A DNA stretch of 64,000 bases from Halorussus marinus (GCF_004765795.1 NZ_SBIV01000001.1:558001-622000); one strand, 5' to 3'. Counted from the first letter of the stretch, positions 54,290 to 62,294 are shown. A program made the numbers and translations. Notes: a model not told the origin generated them from the letters alone.

Positions 54290-55554
54290 TCTGCCACCTC
54301 CGCGAGCAGGCGCTCGGCCCGCTCGACCGGCGAGTCCTCGCAGGCCTCGAACTCGGTCACTTCGAGGTTCGCGCCGTAATCGTCGACCGAGAGGTTCCCC
54401 CGGACGCGGAACTCCCGACCCACGATCTCCTCGCGGATGTCGTCGGCCACGACCTCCTTGTCCATCGCCTCGCGGGCCTGGGCCTTGGCGTCCTCGACGT
54501 CGCCGCCGTACACCTCCTCGGTGCGCTCGGCGTCGAGCACCGCGGTGACCGTGCCCGTGCCGTCGTCGAGGATGGCCTTCACCCGGAGGTCGTCTTGCCC
54601 GTCGACGTCGCCGTGGCTCCGGCACTGACCGTTCTGGGTCACCCGGCCACACTCGGGACACCGCTCGATGAGGCCCGAGCCGTCACGGACCGCAACGATG
54701 CTACCGAGGATCTCGACGTCGTACGCGCCGCCGGTGTCGACGGCCTCCCGGACCGTCATCCGGGTGCCGGTGTCGCTCACGTCGAGTTCGCGGTCGAGCC
54801 CCGCGACCGTCGTGAACTCCGAGAGGTTCACCGACGGGACGCCGCGAAACTCCCTGACGTAGACGTCTTCGAGCCGGAGCTGTGCGCCCTCCGCGACCTC
54901 GGGGCGGGCCTCCCAGTCGGTGAACGGGAGCCGCGCGCTCTCGTCGGCGAGCACGCCGCTTTTGATCTCGGTCTCGCCGTCGCGGCCGTCGATGGTCTTG
55001 GTCTCCGAGTCGACCGCCGACACGTCGAGGTTGATCCCGCGGTCGCCGGGTTCGAGGTCGGCGAGGTCGGCGTCCCCGCCCACCTCGTAGGGCACCTCGA
55101 TGTCGTCTTCCATCGCGACGCTCGTGCTCTCGCCGAGGTTGAGTTCGGGGCGGCCCTCCCACTCGCGGACGCCGGCGTTGCCCGCGGTGATGGTGTCGCC
55201 CGCAGAAAGCCCGAAGTCCTCCCACGCGGTGTAGGAGATCGTCCCAGTCTCGTCGGCGAGTTCGCCCTCGAAGATGACCTGGGTGTCGCCCTGATACCGA
55301 ATCGAGCGCTTCCCGACGGTCAACACTTTCCCGGTGACGGTGACGTTGGCGTCGTCGGTCGTCACGTCGGCGACGTCGGCCCGGGCGGGTTCGCTCGATC
55401 CCCCGCCGCCGTCGCCGTACTTCCGGCGGAGGCTCTGTTTGGCCTCATCGACCGGGACGCTGTACTCTACGAGGTTCTGCAAGTCGGCTTTGACCTCCTC
55501 CTTGTCGACGCCGAGGTCGGAGGCGAGGTCCTCGGCATGGTCGTCGAGACTCAT
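54286..55554 (-). CDS. rpa1: Replication protein A, single-stranded DNA-binding
   Basis: A 422-aa single-stranded DNA-binding protein. A short helical N-terminus (1-46) is followed by three OB folds (about 60-150, 165-265, 270-400). The last holds a zinc finger, C-x2-C-x8-C-x2-H (CPECGRVTQNGQCRSHG). The layout fits Haloferax RPA1. It is the first gene of the operon with rpap1 and rpe and has a TATA-like box at leaderless distance. The ATG at 55554 is preferred to a GTG three codons upstream. Confidence 0.93.
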   Translation of the reverse strand: MSLDDHAEDLASDLGVDKEEVKADLQNLVEYSVPVDEAKQSLRRKYGDGGGGSSEPARADVADVTTDDANVTVTGKVLTVGKRSIRYQGDTQVIFEGELADETGTISYTAWEDFGLSAGDTITAGNAGVREWEGRPELNLGESTSVAMEDDIEVPYEVGGDADLADLEPGDRGINLDVSAVDSETKTIDGRDGETEIKSGVLADESARLPFTDWEARPEVAEGAQLRLEDVYVREFRGVPSVNLSEFTTVAGLDRELDVSDTGTRMTVREAVDTGGAYDVEILGSIVAVRDGSGLIERCPECGRVTQNGQCRSHGDVDGQDDLRVKAILDDGTGTVTAVLDAERTEEVYGGDVEDAKAQAREAMDKEVVADDIREEIVGREFRVRGNLSVDDYGANLEVTEFEACEDSPVERAERLLAEVAE

Positions 55555-55577
55555 CGTCCACACCTTGCTCGGGGCGG

Positions 55578-55586
55578 ACTAAAAGT
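55578..55586 (-). promoter_or_regulatory. TATA-like box of the rpa1-rpap1-rpe operon
   Basis: ACTTTTAGT on the reverse strand, centred 28 nt before the rpa1 ATG at 55554. Confidence 0.5.
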
Positions 55587-55591
55587 GTTCG

Positions 55592-56962
55592 TCACCGGAA
55601 CCGAACCGGCCACCGGAGCGACACCGACACCGACGACGCCCGGAGTTCGGCGACCAGCCACGCCAGCGCGGTGACCGCGCCGACGAGCGCCGCCGCGGCG
55701 TGGCCGAACCCCATCCACACCGGGAGGACGAACGAGACGCTGTTTATCGCCTTTCGGGGGGTGATCCCGGCGACTTCGAGCGGGTCGTCGCCGATCTCCT
55801 CGCGCTCGCGGCTGGTGAGTTCGGCCGCCGAGGCCGCGGGGCCTCCCGCGCTCTCGTCGCCGGTGGCGAGCCGCTCGACGTCGTACGGCGAGTACGTCTC
55901 GATCTCCCAGACGATCTCCCCGTCCGGGTCGACTTCGACCACGCGGTGGTTGTTGGTGTCGGCGATCAGGGTGTTGCCGTTCGGGAGTCGGTCGGCGTCG
56001 CGGGGCCACAGCATCTCCTCGTCCGACCAGACCCACGACTGCTCCCACGCGCCGTCGGACGAGTCCGACGAGGCTCGCGAACCGTTCGTTCGCTCACCCC
56101 CGTCCTCGCGCTGGTACTCGATCACCCGGTCGTTGAGCGAGTCGGCCACGACGACGGCGGGACCGCCCCGCGCCTCCGGGACGTAGTCGGGGTTGTGCTG
56201 TTCGTAGAGGACGCCGTACTCGCCGTCGGCGCCGAGCGTCCAGTTGGACTGGAGCCCGGTTTCGGGGTCGACGAACGCCACCAGATCCTGGTTCCGGAGG
56301 CTCGTCATGTACCGGCCGTCGGGCAGGCGTTCGACGTCGTTCAGGTGCGACCAGTCGGCGGGGTACTCGCCGCCGCCCGACAGCGGGAAGTCGGTCTGGG
56401 CCGACCACTCCCACGTCTTCAGGCCGGTCTCAGTGTCGACGACGTACAGCCCGTCGCGGTGGATGTCCCCGACCAGCAGTTCGTGGTCGCTCAGCCGGTC
56501 GACGTCGTGCCAGTTTGCGCCCCGGTCCTGCGGGACGACCCGCGAGTAGCGGCGGGTGACCTCGCCGGTCGTGAGGTTGACCCGCTCGACCAGCGACTGG
56601 GTGCACTTGGCGTTGCAGTGCGGGCTGTCGTACGATCGCTCGGCGACGTACTCGACGGTTGCCCGGCCGGCGTCGACCGGGTCCACGTCGAAGTAGCCGT
56701 CGTGGGTGTCGTTGCGGTAGACCACCGTCCCGTCGGGGCCGAACGCGGTCAGAGCCGCCGACCTGCCGTCTTGACCGTGGCCGGCGACCACGGTGACGTC
56801 CTCGCGGGGTTCGACGACCGGCGTGCGCTCGGCCGGGGCGAGCGAGGCTTGGGTCTCGTACGTCTCGATGGCGGCGTGGGCTGGCCCGGTGGCGTACCCG
56901 TGGCCGAGCACGGCGAGACAGACGAGGAGGACCGCGATCGCGGTTGCTCGGAGGCGTCGCAT
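55592..56962 (-). CDS. Arylsulfotransferase-like (ASST) membrane-anchored protein
   Basis: A 456-aa protein with an N-terminal signal or anchor (AIAVLLVCLAVLGHGYA) and two hydrophobic segments near the C-terminus (about 405-440). Between them lies a six-bladed beta-propeller-like part with repeated NWHDVDRL, WSHLNDVERLPDGRYM, WPRDADRLPNGNTLIADTNNHRVVEVD blades. This is the arylsulfotransferase (ASST) family pattern. The propeller would be outside the cell. Two Cys in HCNAKCTQ may form a disulfide. Whether it transfers sulfate, or is a non-enzymatic propeller, is not shown by sequence. Confidence 0.8.
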   Translation of the reverse strand: MRRLRATAIAVLLVCLAVLGHGYATGPAHAAIETYETQASLAPAERTPVVEPREDVTVVAGHGQDGRSAALTAFGPDGTVVYRNDTHDGYFDVDPVDAGRATVEYVAERSYDSPHCNAKCTQSLVERVNLTTGEVTRRYSRVVPQDRGANWHDVDRLSDHELLVGDIHRDGLYVVDTETGLKTWEWSAQTDFPLSGGGEYPADWSHLNDVERLPDGRYMTSLRNQDLVAFVDPETGLQSNWTLGADGEYGVLYEQHNPDYVPEARGGPAVVVADSLNDRVIEYQREDGGERTNGSRASSDSSDGAWEQSWVWSDEEMLWPRDADRLPNGNTLIADTNNHRVVEVDPDGEIVWEIETYSPYDVERLATGDESAGGPAASAAELTSREREEIGDDPLEVAGITPRKAINSVSFVLPVWMGFGHAAAALVGAVTALAWLVAELRASSVSVSLRWPVRFR

Positions 56963-56986
56963 CTATCCCAACGTCCGCGACTGGAA

Positions 56987-57013
56987 GCATAAAACGACCG
57001 AAAGCTGTTTTCG
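56987..57013. promoter_or_regulatory. Divergent TATA-like boxes of the ASST-like and RibD-like genes
   Basis: GTTTTATGC on the reverse strand (56987-56995) is 29 nt before the ASST-like ATG. CTGTTTTCG on the forward strand (57005-57013) is 27 nt before the ATG at 57036. The 73-bp gap contains little else. Confidence 0.5.
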
Positions 57014-57035
57014 CGGCGGGCGAGTAGCCCCGCGC

Positions 57036-57683
57036 ATGCACGTCGTCGTCAACGCCGCGACGAGCGCCGACGGCAAGCTCTCCTCGCGCCGGCGCGAACA
57101 GATCGCCATCTCAGGCCCCGAGGACTTCGACCGGGTCGACGCGCTCCGATCGGACAGCGACGCGGTCGCGGTCGGGGTCGGCACGGTGCTCGCCGACGAC
57201 CCGAACCTCACCGTCGACGACCCCGACAGCGACCGGGGGGAGTCCGACCAGCCCGCGCGAGTCGTCGCCGACTCGCGGGCCCGGACGCCGACCGACGCGC
57301 GGGTGCTCGACGAGCGGGCGAGTACCTACCTCCTCGTCTCGACTGCGGCCCCCGACGAGCGGGTCGCCGCGCTCCGGGAGGCGGGCGCGCACATCGTCAC
57401 GGCGGGCGACGATCGAGTCGACCTGACCGCGGCGTTCGCCCAACTGGAGCGGGCGGGCGTCGAGCGCGTGATGGTCGAGGGCGGCGGCGAACTCATCTTC
57501 TCGCTGTTCGAGGCCGAACTGGTCGACGAACTCCGGCTGTTCGTCGGGTCGACGATCATCGGCGGCCGCGAAGCCCCGACGCTGGCCGACGGCGAGGGGT
57601 TCGTCGAGTCGTTCCCGGCGCTGTCGCTGACCGGCGTCGAGCGCCTCGACGACGGCGTCCTGTTGGAGTACGTCGTCGACTAA
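57036..57683 (+). CDS. 2,5-diamino-6-ribosylamino-pyrimidinone 5'-phosphate reductase (RibD-C fold)
   Basis: A 215-aa reductase of archaeal riboflavin synthesis. It reduces the ribosyl side chain to ribityl before deamination. Seen: VVNAATSADGKLSSRR near the N-terminus, VGVGTVLADDPNLTV at about 47-61, RVVADSRARTP, and VMVEGGGELIFSLFE near 147-161, all typical of the archaeal enzyme. NADPH is the usual donor. The start is supported by the TATA spacing. It is monocistronic. Confidence 0.92.
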   Translation: MHVVVNAATSADGKLSSRRREQIAISGPEDFDRVDALRSDSDAVAVGVGTVLADDPNLTVDDPDSDRGESDQPARVVADSRARTPTDARVLDERASTYLLVSTAAPDERVAALREAGAHIVTAGDDRVDLTAAFAQLERAGVERVMVEGGGELIFSLFEAELVDELRLFVGSTIIGGREAPTLADGEGFVESFPALSLTGVERLDDGVLLEYVVD

Positions 57684-57711
57684 CGGGTTCGAAAAACTGT
57701 CGGCGTCCGGT

Positions 57712-58011
57712 TCAGTGGTCGTGGCCGGTCATCTCGCCGAACGTGGTCCCGAACCGCTCCTCGAAGAGGTCCATCGTCGCTTCCTCGTAGGCCTCTACTT
57801 CCTCGTCGACCTCGCCCTGCGCGTGGTGGACGACCGCGTGGCCCTGCTGGGCCAGCGAGAGCATCGCGAGGTCGCCGAGCACTTCGGTGCGGGTGTCCTC
57901 GCCCTCGCGGAGCATGTCGACGAGGCCGTTCGGGACGGTGAGTTCGTCGGTTTCGCCGTCGGGCGCTTCGATAGTGTACGTCGCGGTCTCGACGTCGTCT
58001 GGGTCGGTCAT
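57712..58011 (-). CDS. Conserved haloarchaeal small acidic protein
   Basis: A 99-aa very acidic soluble protein with VETATYTIEAPDGETDELTV at the start and a helical centre (LAMLSLAQQGHAVVHHAQGE). The His-rich centre and the terminal MTGHDH are noticeable. No domain recognised; probably one of the small haloarchaeal DUF proteins. A TATA-like box lies 25 nt before its ATG. Confidence 0.72.
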   Translation of the reverse strand: MTDPDDVETATYTIEAPDGETDELTVPNGLVDMLREGEDTRTEVLGDLAMLSLAQQGHAVVHHAQGEVDEEVEAYEEATMDLFEERFGTTFGEMTGHDH

Positions 58012-58031
58012 ACGCTCACTTTCGCCGGCGG

Positions 58032-58040
58032 ACGTAAAGA
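58032..58040 (-). promoter_or_regulatory. TATA-like box of the small acidic gene at 58011
   Basis: TCTTTACGT on the reverse strand, centred about 25 nt before the ATG at 58011. Confidence 0.4.
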
Positions 58041-58104
58041 AGTGCGGGTACGCGCCCGGCGGCGCGGTCGCGGCCGCGTTCGAACACGACGCCGGCGGGT
58101 CGAC

Positions 58105-58776
58105 TCACCCGGAGTCGCCGGTCTCGGTGGCGTTCACGATGACGTCTTGGACCGTCGTGGTCTCTTCGGTCGTGGCGTTCCCGTCGACCGTCGTCGCGGT
58201 CGTTTCCTCGGTGGTCGTCTCTCCGGTTGTCGTTTCCGTCGTCGTTTGTTCGGTCGTCGTCTCTGTGGTCGTTTCCTCGGTGGTCGTCTCTCCGGTTGTC
58301 GTTTCCGTCGTCGTTTGTTCGGTCGTCGTCTCTGTGGTCGTTTCCGTCGTTGTTTCCTCTGTGGTCGTCTCCGTTTCGGTCTCTGTTTGCTCTGTCTCCT
58401 CGGCCTGCTGGGTTTGGTCTTCGGCCTGTGCTCGGTCCCCGCCGCCCGTCTCCAACTGGGCTTCGAGGAGCTGGAGCGTGTCGCTGAAATAAATGGCGCT
58501 GGTGGTGAACGAGTAAGTTTGGCCCTGTTCGAGCACGCCCTCGCGCAGGAAGACGAGGTTGTACTCGCCGGGGCTACACCCGGTGTAGTTGACGATGTAG
58601 CCGTTCCAGTCGGTCGGGTCGACGACGGCGCCGTCTCCCGCGTCGGGATCGGACGGATCCACGTACCCGAGGATCTGATTGACCGTCGGCTGTTGAACTC
58701 TGCTCACCGTCTGGAAGTCGACGTTCGGGACGTAGTCGTCCACGAACACCAGCGCCGTGGTCTGTAGTTGTTGCAT
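58105..58776 (-). CDS. Paralog of the Tat-exported protein at 58923, lacking a signal peptide
   Basis: A 223-aa protein nearly collinear with the Tat protein encoded just upstream. Shared segments are LVFVDDY, VSRVQQPTVNQILGYVDPS, VVDPTDWNGYI, NYTGC, YNLVFLREG and YSFTTSA. It lacks a signal. From the ATG at 58776 it begins MQQLQTTALVFVDDY. An upstream in-frame ATG at 58899 adds 41 charged residues with no hydrophobic segment. The tail is Thr/Glu-rich with a 23-residue exact repeat. The most likely history is tandem duplication with loss of export. Function unknown. Confidence 0.65.
   Translation of the reverse strand: MQQLQTTALVFVDDYVPNVDFQTVSRVQQPTVNQILGYVDPSDPDAGDGAVVDPTDWNGYIVNYTGCSPGEYNLVFLREGVLEQGQTYSFTTSAIYFSDTLQLLEAQLETGGGDRAQAEDQTQQAEETEQTETETETTTEETTTETTTETTTEQTTTETTTGETTTEETTTETTTEQTTTETTTGETTTEETTATTVDGNATTEETTTVQDVIVNATETGDSG
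58198..58345 (-). repeat. Exact 69-bp tandem duplication in a Thr-rich tail
   Basis: Positions 58201-58269 and 58270-58338 are identical, with a few matching bases on each side. The unit is 23 codons, so the frame is kept. The protein gains one more Thr/Glu/Gln block. The lack of differences points to a recent slippage or recombination event. Confidence 0.9.
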
Positions 58777-58922
58777 GGGTTCACTGACGCGTCGTCTCTC
58801 AGGAGGGAGCGGTCCGGGGTCGGCTGTCTCACCCCGGCGGTCCCGTTGGCGCGACGAGCGCGGATCGTCCGGTTCGTCGCTCGTGACCGGAGTGGTCACT
58901 GTGCGAGTTAGAGGGGGTTTGT

Positions 58923-59504
58923 CTATCCGCCTCCACCCTCCTCGTTGTCGCCGTCGCCGCCGTTCTCACCGCCGCCGTCCCCGCCGTCCCCGCCGCCGTC
59001 ACCGCCACCGCCGCCACCCGATTGGATCTGGGATTCGAGCAACTGGACCTCGTTGTCGAAGAAGACGGCGCTCGTAGTGAACGAATAGGTTTCACCTTCG
59101 GCGAGCGCGCCCTCGCGCAGGAAGACGAGATTGTAGTTTCCGGGGCCACATCCGGTGTAATTGAAGATGTAGCCGTTCCAGTCGGTCGGGTCGACGACCG
59201 CTTGGCTTTGCTGTTGGTTTCCGTCCTCGCCCTGCTGAGACGGGTCGACGTAGCCGAGAATCTGATTGACAGTCGGCTGCTGAACACGGCTCACGGCCTC
59301 GAACTCGACGCCGGGTTTGTAGTCGTCGACGAACACCAGTCCGGTGCTCGCCTGCTGGACTCCGTCCTGCTGTTTCAGCGTGTCGCCCGCCACGCTCCCG
59401 CTACTAGCGAGTCCGAGTGCGGCCGCGCTCGATGCGAGCGCACCCTTTTTCATAAACGAGCGCCGCGAATCGTCGACGTCCTCTGTCGTATCCTCTCGTG
59501 CCAT
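58923..59504 (-). CDS. Tat-exported protein with Gly/Asp-rich tail
   Basis: A 193-aa secreted protein. Tat signal SRRSFMKKGALASSAAALGL lies at residues 13-32. The mature part has the segments shared with its downstream paralog (LVFVDDYKPG, VQQPTVNQILGYVDPS, PTDWNGYIFNYTGC, LVFLREGALAEG, YSFTTSAVFF). The last 35 residues are almost all Gly, Asp, Glu and Asn, very different from the paralog's Thr/Glu tail. The start is supported by the signal. Transcription probably begins after the AT-rich element at 59557-59567, with a leader near 30 nt. Confidence 0.7.
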   Translation of the reverse strand: MAREDTTEDVDDSRRSFMKKGALASSAAALGLASSGSVAGDTLKQQDGVQQASTGLVFVDDYKPGVEFEAVSRVQQPTVNQILGYVDPSQQGEDGNQQQSQAVVDPTDWNGYIFNYTGCGPGNYNLVFLREGALAEGETYSFTTSAVFFDNEVQLLESQIQSGGGGGGDGGGDGGDGGGENGGDGDNEEGGGG

Positions 59505-59556
59505 AGTTCTCTCCCCTCACCCCGTCTGGGGCGATTCGTACGTGCCACGGTGAGGT

Positions 59557-59567
59557 TCATAAAAAAC
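59557..59567 (-). promoter_or_regulatory. TATA-like box of the Tat paralog pair
   Basis: The reverse strand reads a T-run ending in TTTTTTATG here, about 58 nt before the ATG at 59504, so a short 5' leader is implied instead of a leaderless start. Confidence 0.4.
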
Positions 59568-59819
59568 GACGACTGTTCTGACTCGTAACGCCTGTTGGCG
59601 CGTTCGGCCGAAGATATTACATCGGCTTTCCAGACTGTATTATTCGTTACCTATCGACACGTCGCCGTTTATAGTCCGAGCCTTCGACCGGCGGAATCAC
59701 CTTACCGACCCCGCTCTGGCGGAACTCTGAGTCGACCGAGATCCCGTCGGTCCATGACTGCCTACAAGCGACTCCACCGTCGATTAGGAGCGACCTAACG
59801 GAGAGTCGGGGTTCCGAAA

Positions 59820-59967
59820 TCAGTCGTCCGAACTCAGTTCTGCGACGGTTTCGACGCCACGACTGGCGACGAAGCTCCCGGTTCCCTCGGCGGTGTCGAT
59901 GCCCGTCGCTAGTATGACAATTATCCGTTGAACGGTCGGCGGCCTATATTCGCTGGAATCGAGTTAA
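59820..59967 (-). pseudogene. Possible decayed 3' gene fragment
   Basis: An open minus-strand frame of about 48 codons ends in TGA at 59820-59822 and has no good start codon. It has strong G/C third positions and an acidic haloarchaeal-style end (SRGVETVAELSSDD). The segment PPTVQRIIVI weakly recalls PTVNQILGY of the Tat paralogs. Chance cannot be excluded. Confidence 0.25.
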
Positions 59968-60019
59968 TACACACTCCCATGGATCAGAGGGAACCAAAAC
60001 ACACTGGGGTGGGACAGCG

Positions 60020-60967
60020 ATGGCCGTGAGGAGCCAGATCGGAGCGGTCGCCGTCGCCGTGTTCGTCGTCACCGCGATGGGTGCCGTCGTATCGGCACGG
60101 ACGGGCGCCGGAGACGCGACTGACGCTCCGGGCGTCGCGGACGCTCAGGAGACGACGACTGCGCAGAACGAGACGGCGGTGATGCTCCGGAATCTGAGCG
60201 CGCCCGCCGAGGTAGAAGTCGGCTCGGCGTTCACCGTCCGGGCCGATCTGGTGAATCGCGGCGACGCCGAGGACGTCAGGCGGGTCAGATACCGGATCGC
60301 AGGCAACGTCATCCAGTCGACGGTCGTCCAGCTCTCGCCGGGCGACGCCGAAACGGTGACGTTCAACGTCACGGACGCCAACACGTCCGGCTTCCCGACG
60401 GGGACGTTCACGCAGGGCGTGTTCACCGACGGTGCGAACGTCACGACCAATCTGACGCTCACCGCCCCCGGCGAGACCGCCACGCCGGGCGACGAGGCGA
60501 CCAACGAGACGACCGCCGAATCGGCCAACGAGACGACCGAGGCGCCACCCGATCAGACGACCACGCAAGCGACGGCCGACGAGACGGCGAGTCTCGACTT
60601 CGAGGACCAGCGCTCGAACGGGAGCGCGGTCACCGTCCGTTCGGTCGCCGTTCCGGAGGGCGGCTTCGTCGTGATCCACGACAACGGCGTCGTGGAAGGC
60701 GACGTGGTAGACAGCATCCTCGGCACGTCGGAGTATCTGGACGCCGGCACGACCGAGAACCTCACCGTCCCGCTCGATCGACCCCTGAACCAGTCTCAGG
60801 AGGTCGTCGTGGTGGTGTACCGTGACACGAACGACAACCGCACGTTCGACTTCGTCACGTCGAACCGGACGGCCGACGGCCCGTACACGAAAGTCGACTC
60901 GAACGAGGCGGTAAACGGGATCGCCGTGGTCGACGTGACCGACGGCGCGACGAACGAGACGGCCTGA
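60020..60967 (+). CDS. Secreted protein with CARDB-like and DUF7282-like domains
   Basis: A 315-aa exported protein with a Sec-type signal or anchor (IGAVAVAVFVVTAMGAVVSA). Residues about 45-145 look like a CARDB beta-sandwich (LSAPAEVEVGSAFTVRADLVNRGDAEDV). A Thr/Glu linker follows (about 150-190). The C-terminal domain (VTVRSVAVPEGGFVVIHDNG to the end) resembles the haloarchaeal DUF7282 repeat. Many N-x-T/S sequons are present, so it is a likely AglB substrate. No cell-wall anchor is visible. It may be an adhesin or structural surface protein. Confidence 0.75.
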   Translation: MAVRSQIGAVAVAVFVVTAMGAVVSARTGAGDATDAPGVADAQETTTAQNETAVMLRNLSAPAEVEVGSAFTVRADLVNRGDAEDVRRVRYRIAGNVIQSTVVQLSPGDAETVTFNVTDANTSGFPTGTFTQGVFTDGANVTTNLTLTAPGETATPGDEATNETTAESANETTEAPPDQTTTQATADETASLDFEDQRSNGSAVTVRSVAVPEGGFVVIHDNGVVEGDVVDSILGTSEYLDAGTTENLTVPLDRPLNQSQEVVVVVYRDTNDNRTFDFVTSNRTADGPYTKVDSNEAVNGIAVVDVTDGATNETA

Positions 60968-60971
60968 CCGC

Positions 60972-62294
60972 TCAGTCGTCGCCCGCCGCGGCTTCGGCCG
61001 CGGGCTCCTCGGCTTCGAGCTCCGCGGTTTCGAGGTAGTCGTCGACGTCGAGCGCGGCTTTCGAGCCCATTCCCGCGGCGGTCACCGCCTGCTGGTAGTG
61101 GAAGTCGACCACGTCGCCGGCGCCGAAGAGGCCGGGCACGCCGGTCGCGGTCTGGCCGCCGCCGGTCCCGCCTTCGGTCTGCAGGTAGCCGGCGTCGTCC
61201 ATCTCGACGCCGGTCCCTTCGAGGTACTCCGTGTTGGGGGTGTGGCCGATGGCGAGGAACACCGCGCCGACGTCGAACTCGATCTCCTCGGTCTCGGGGT
61301 CCTCGAGCTTCTGGGAGGGGTAGCCCTCGGGATTGCGGACGAGCGTCGCGTAGTCGACGCCATCCTCGACCGAGCCGTGGATCTCGGTGACCTCGGTGTT
61401 TTTCATGATCTCGATCTCGCCCTCCTCGACTTTCTCCTGGATGCGGTCGATCCAGTAGTCCTCGGCGCGGAACTCCTCGCGCCGGTGGGCGATGTACACC
61501 TTCTCGGCGAACTTCGTGAGGAAGTTGGCCTCCTCCATCGCGGCGTCGCCGCCGCCGACCACGAGCATCTCCTCGTCGCGGAAGAACGCGCCGTCGCAGG
61601 TCGCGCAGGTCGAGACGCCGTAGCCCATCAGCTCGTCTTCGCCCGGGATGCCCAGCGTCCGGGCGCTGGCGCCCGAGGCCGCGATGAACGCGTCGGCGGT
61701 GTAGACGTCGCCGTTGGTCAGTTCGACGCGGAACGGCCGTCGGGAGTCGTCGACCGACTCGATGACGCCGTTGCGGATCTCGGTGCCGAACCGCTCGGCC
61801 TGCTCTTTCATCCGGTTGATGAGGTCGGGACCGCTGAGTCCCTCGGGGAATCCGGGGTAGTTCTCGACTTCGGTCGTCAGGGTGAGCTGGCCGCCCGGCT
61901 CGTCGCCTTCGAGCACCAGCGGGTCGTTGTTCGACCGCGCGGCGTAGATGGCGGCGCTCAGCCCGGCGATCCCGCTCCCGGCGATGATCAGCCGGCGGTG
62001 TTCGACTGCGCCGTCGGCGACGCCGGTCTCGACGCCGAGCTTCTCGTCGAGTTCGCCCGTCTCGTCGAGCGCACTGGTGTCGTCCCAGCCGCCGATCAGT
62101 TCGTCGTCGATGAACACTTCCGGCGCGGTCTTGCGGCCGTCGGCGCGCTCGACCATCTCCTCGAACAGTTCGTCGTCGCCGGTCACGTTGTACGTCTCGT
62201 ACTCGACTCCCTTCTGATCGAAGAGGTCCATCGCTTTCTCGCAGTACGAGCAGTCGTCCTTCGTGTAGATTTCGACCCGCGGGTGTTCGATCAT
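60972..62294 (-). CDS. trxB: Glutaredoxin-thioredoxin reductase fusion
   Basis: A 440-aa two-domain flavoenzyme. Residues 1-85 are a glutaredoxin domain with C15-S-Y-C18. Residues about 98-425 are a thioredoxin reductase: FAD site GSGIAGLSAA at 106-115, redox pair C230-A-T-C233, NADPH site VVGGGDAAMEEANF, and HRREEFRAE, the usual NADPH-type arginines. The C-terminal GDVVDFHYQQAVTAAGMGSKAA closes the FAD domain. The tail is acidic. A fused glutaredoxin could be the reductase's own substrate. The ATG has a TATA-like box 28 nt upstream. Confidence 0.92.
   Translation of the reverse strand: MIEHPRVEIYTKDDCSYCEKAMDLFDQKGVEYETYNVTGDDELFEEMVERADGRKTAPEVFIDDELIGGWDDTSALDETGELDEKLGVETGVADGAVEHRRLIIAGSGIAGLSAAIYAARSNNDPLVLEGDEPGGQLTLTTEVENYPGFPEGLSGPDLINRMKEQAERFGTEIRNGVIESVDDSRRPFRVELTNGDVYTADAFIAASGASARTLGIPGEDELMGYGVSTCATCDGAFFRDEEMLVVGGGDAAMEEANFLTKFAEKVYIAHRREEFRAEDYWIDRIQEKVEEGEIEIMKNTEVTEIHGSVEDGVDYATLVRNPEGYPSQKLEDPETEEIEFDVGAVFLAIGHTPNTEYLEGTGVEMDDAGYLQTEGGTGGGQTATGVPGLFGAGDVVDFHYQQAVTAAGMGSKAALDVDDYLETAELEAEEPAAEAAAGDD

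Larger units (their letters stand above)
59505..60019. other. Long intergenic region, lower GC, with a possible gene remnant
   Basis: This 515-bp gap is the longest in the window and noticeably richer in A/T than its surroundings. It holds the promoter of the Tat pair and several TATA-like strings (near 59612, 59640, 59668 and 59944). At 59820-59967 a minus-strand frame without a start codon looks coding and may be a decayed gene end. No tRNA-like fold, CRISPR unit or clear small gene was found. Confidence 0.6.

Noticed and set aside
58198-58345. Possible CRISPR array
   Set aside because: The repeat is contiguous, in frame and has no spacers; it encodes a Thr-rich tail.
59595-59798. Small forward frame in the long intergenic region
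   Set aside because: Basic composition, no promoter at the right distance, no motif; the short ATG frame at 59754 is also too short to support.
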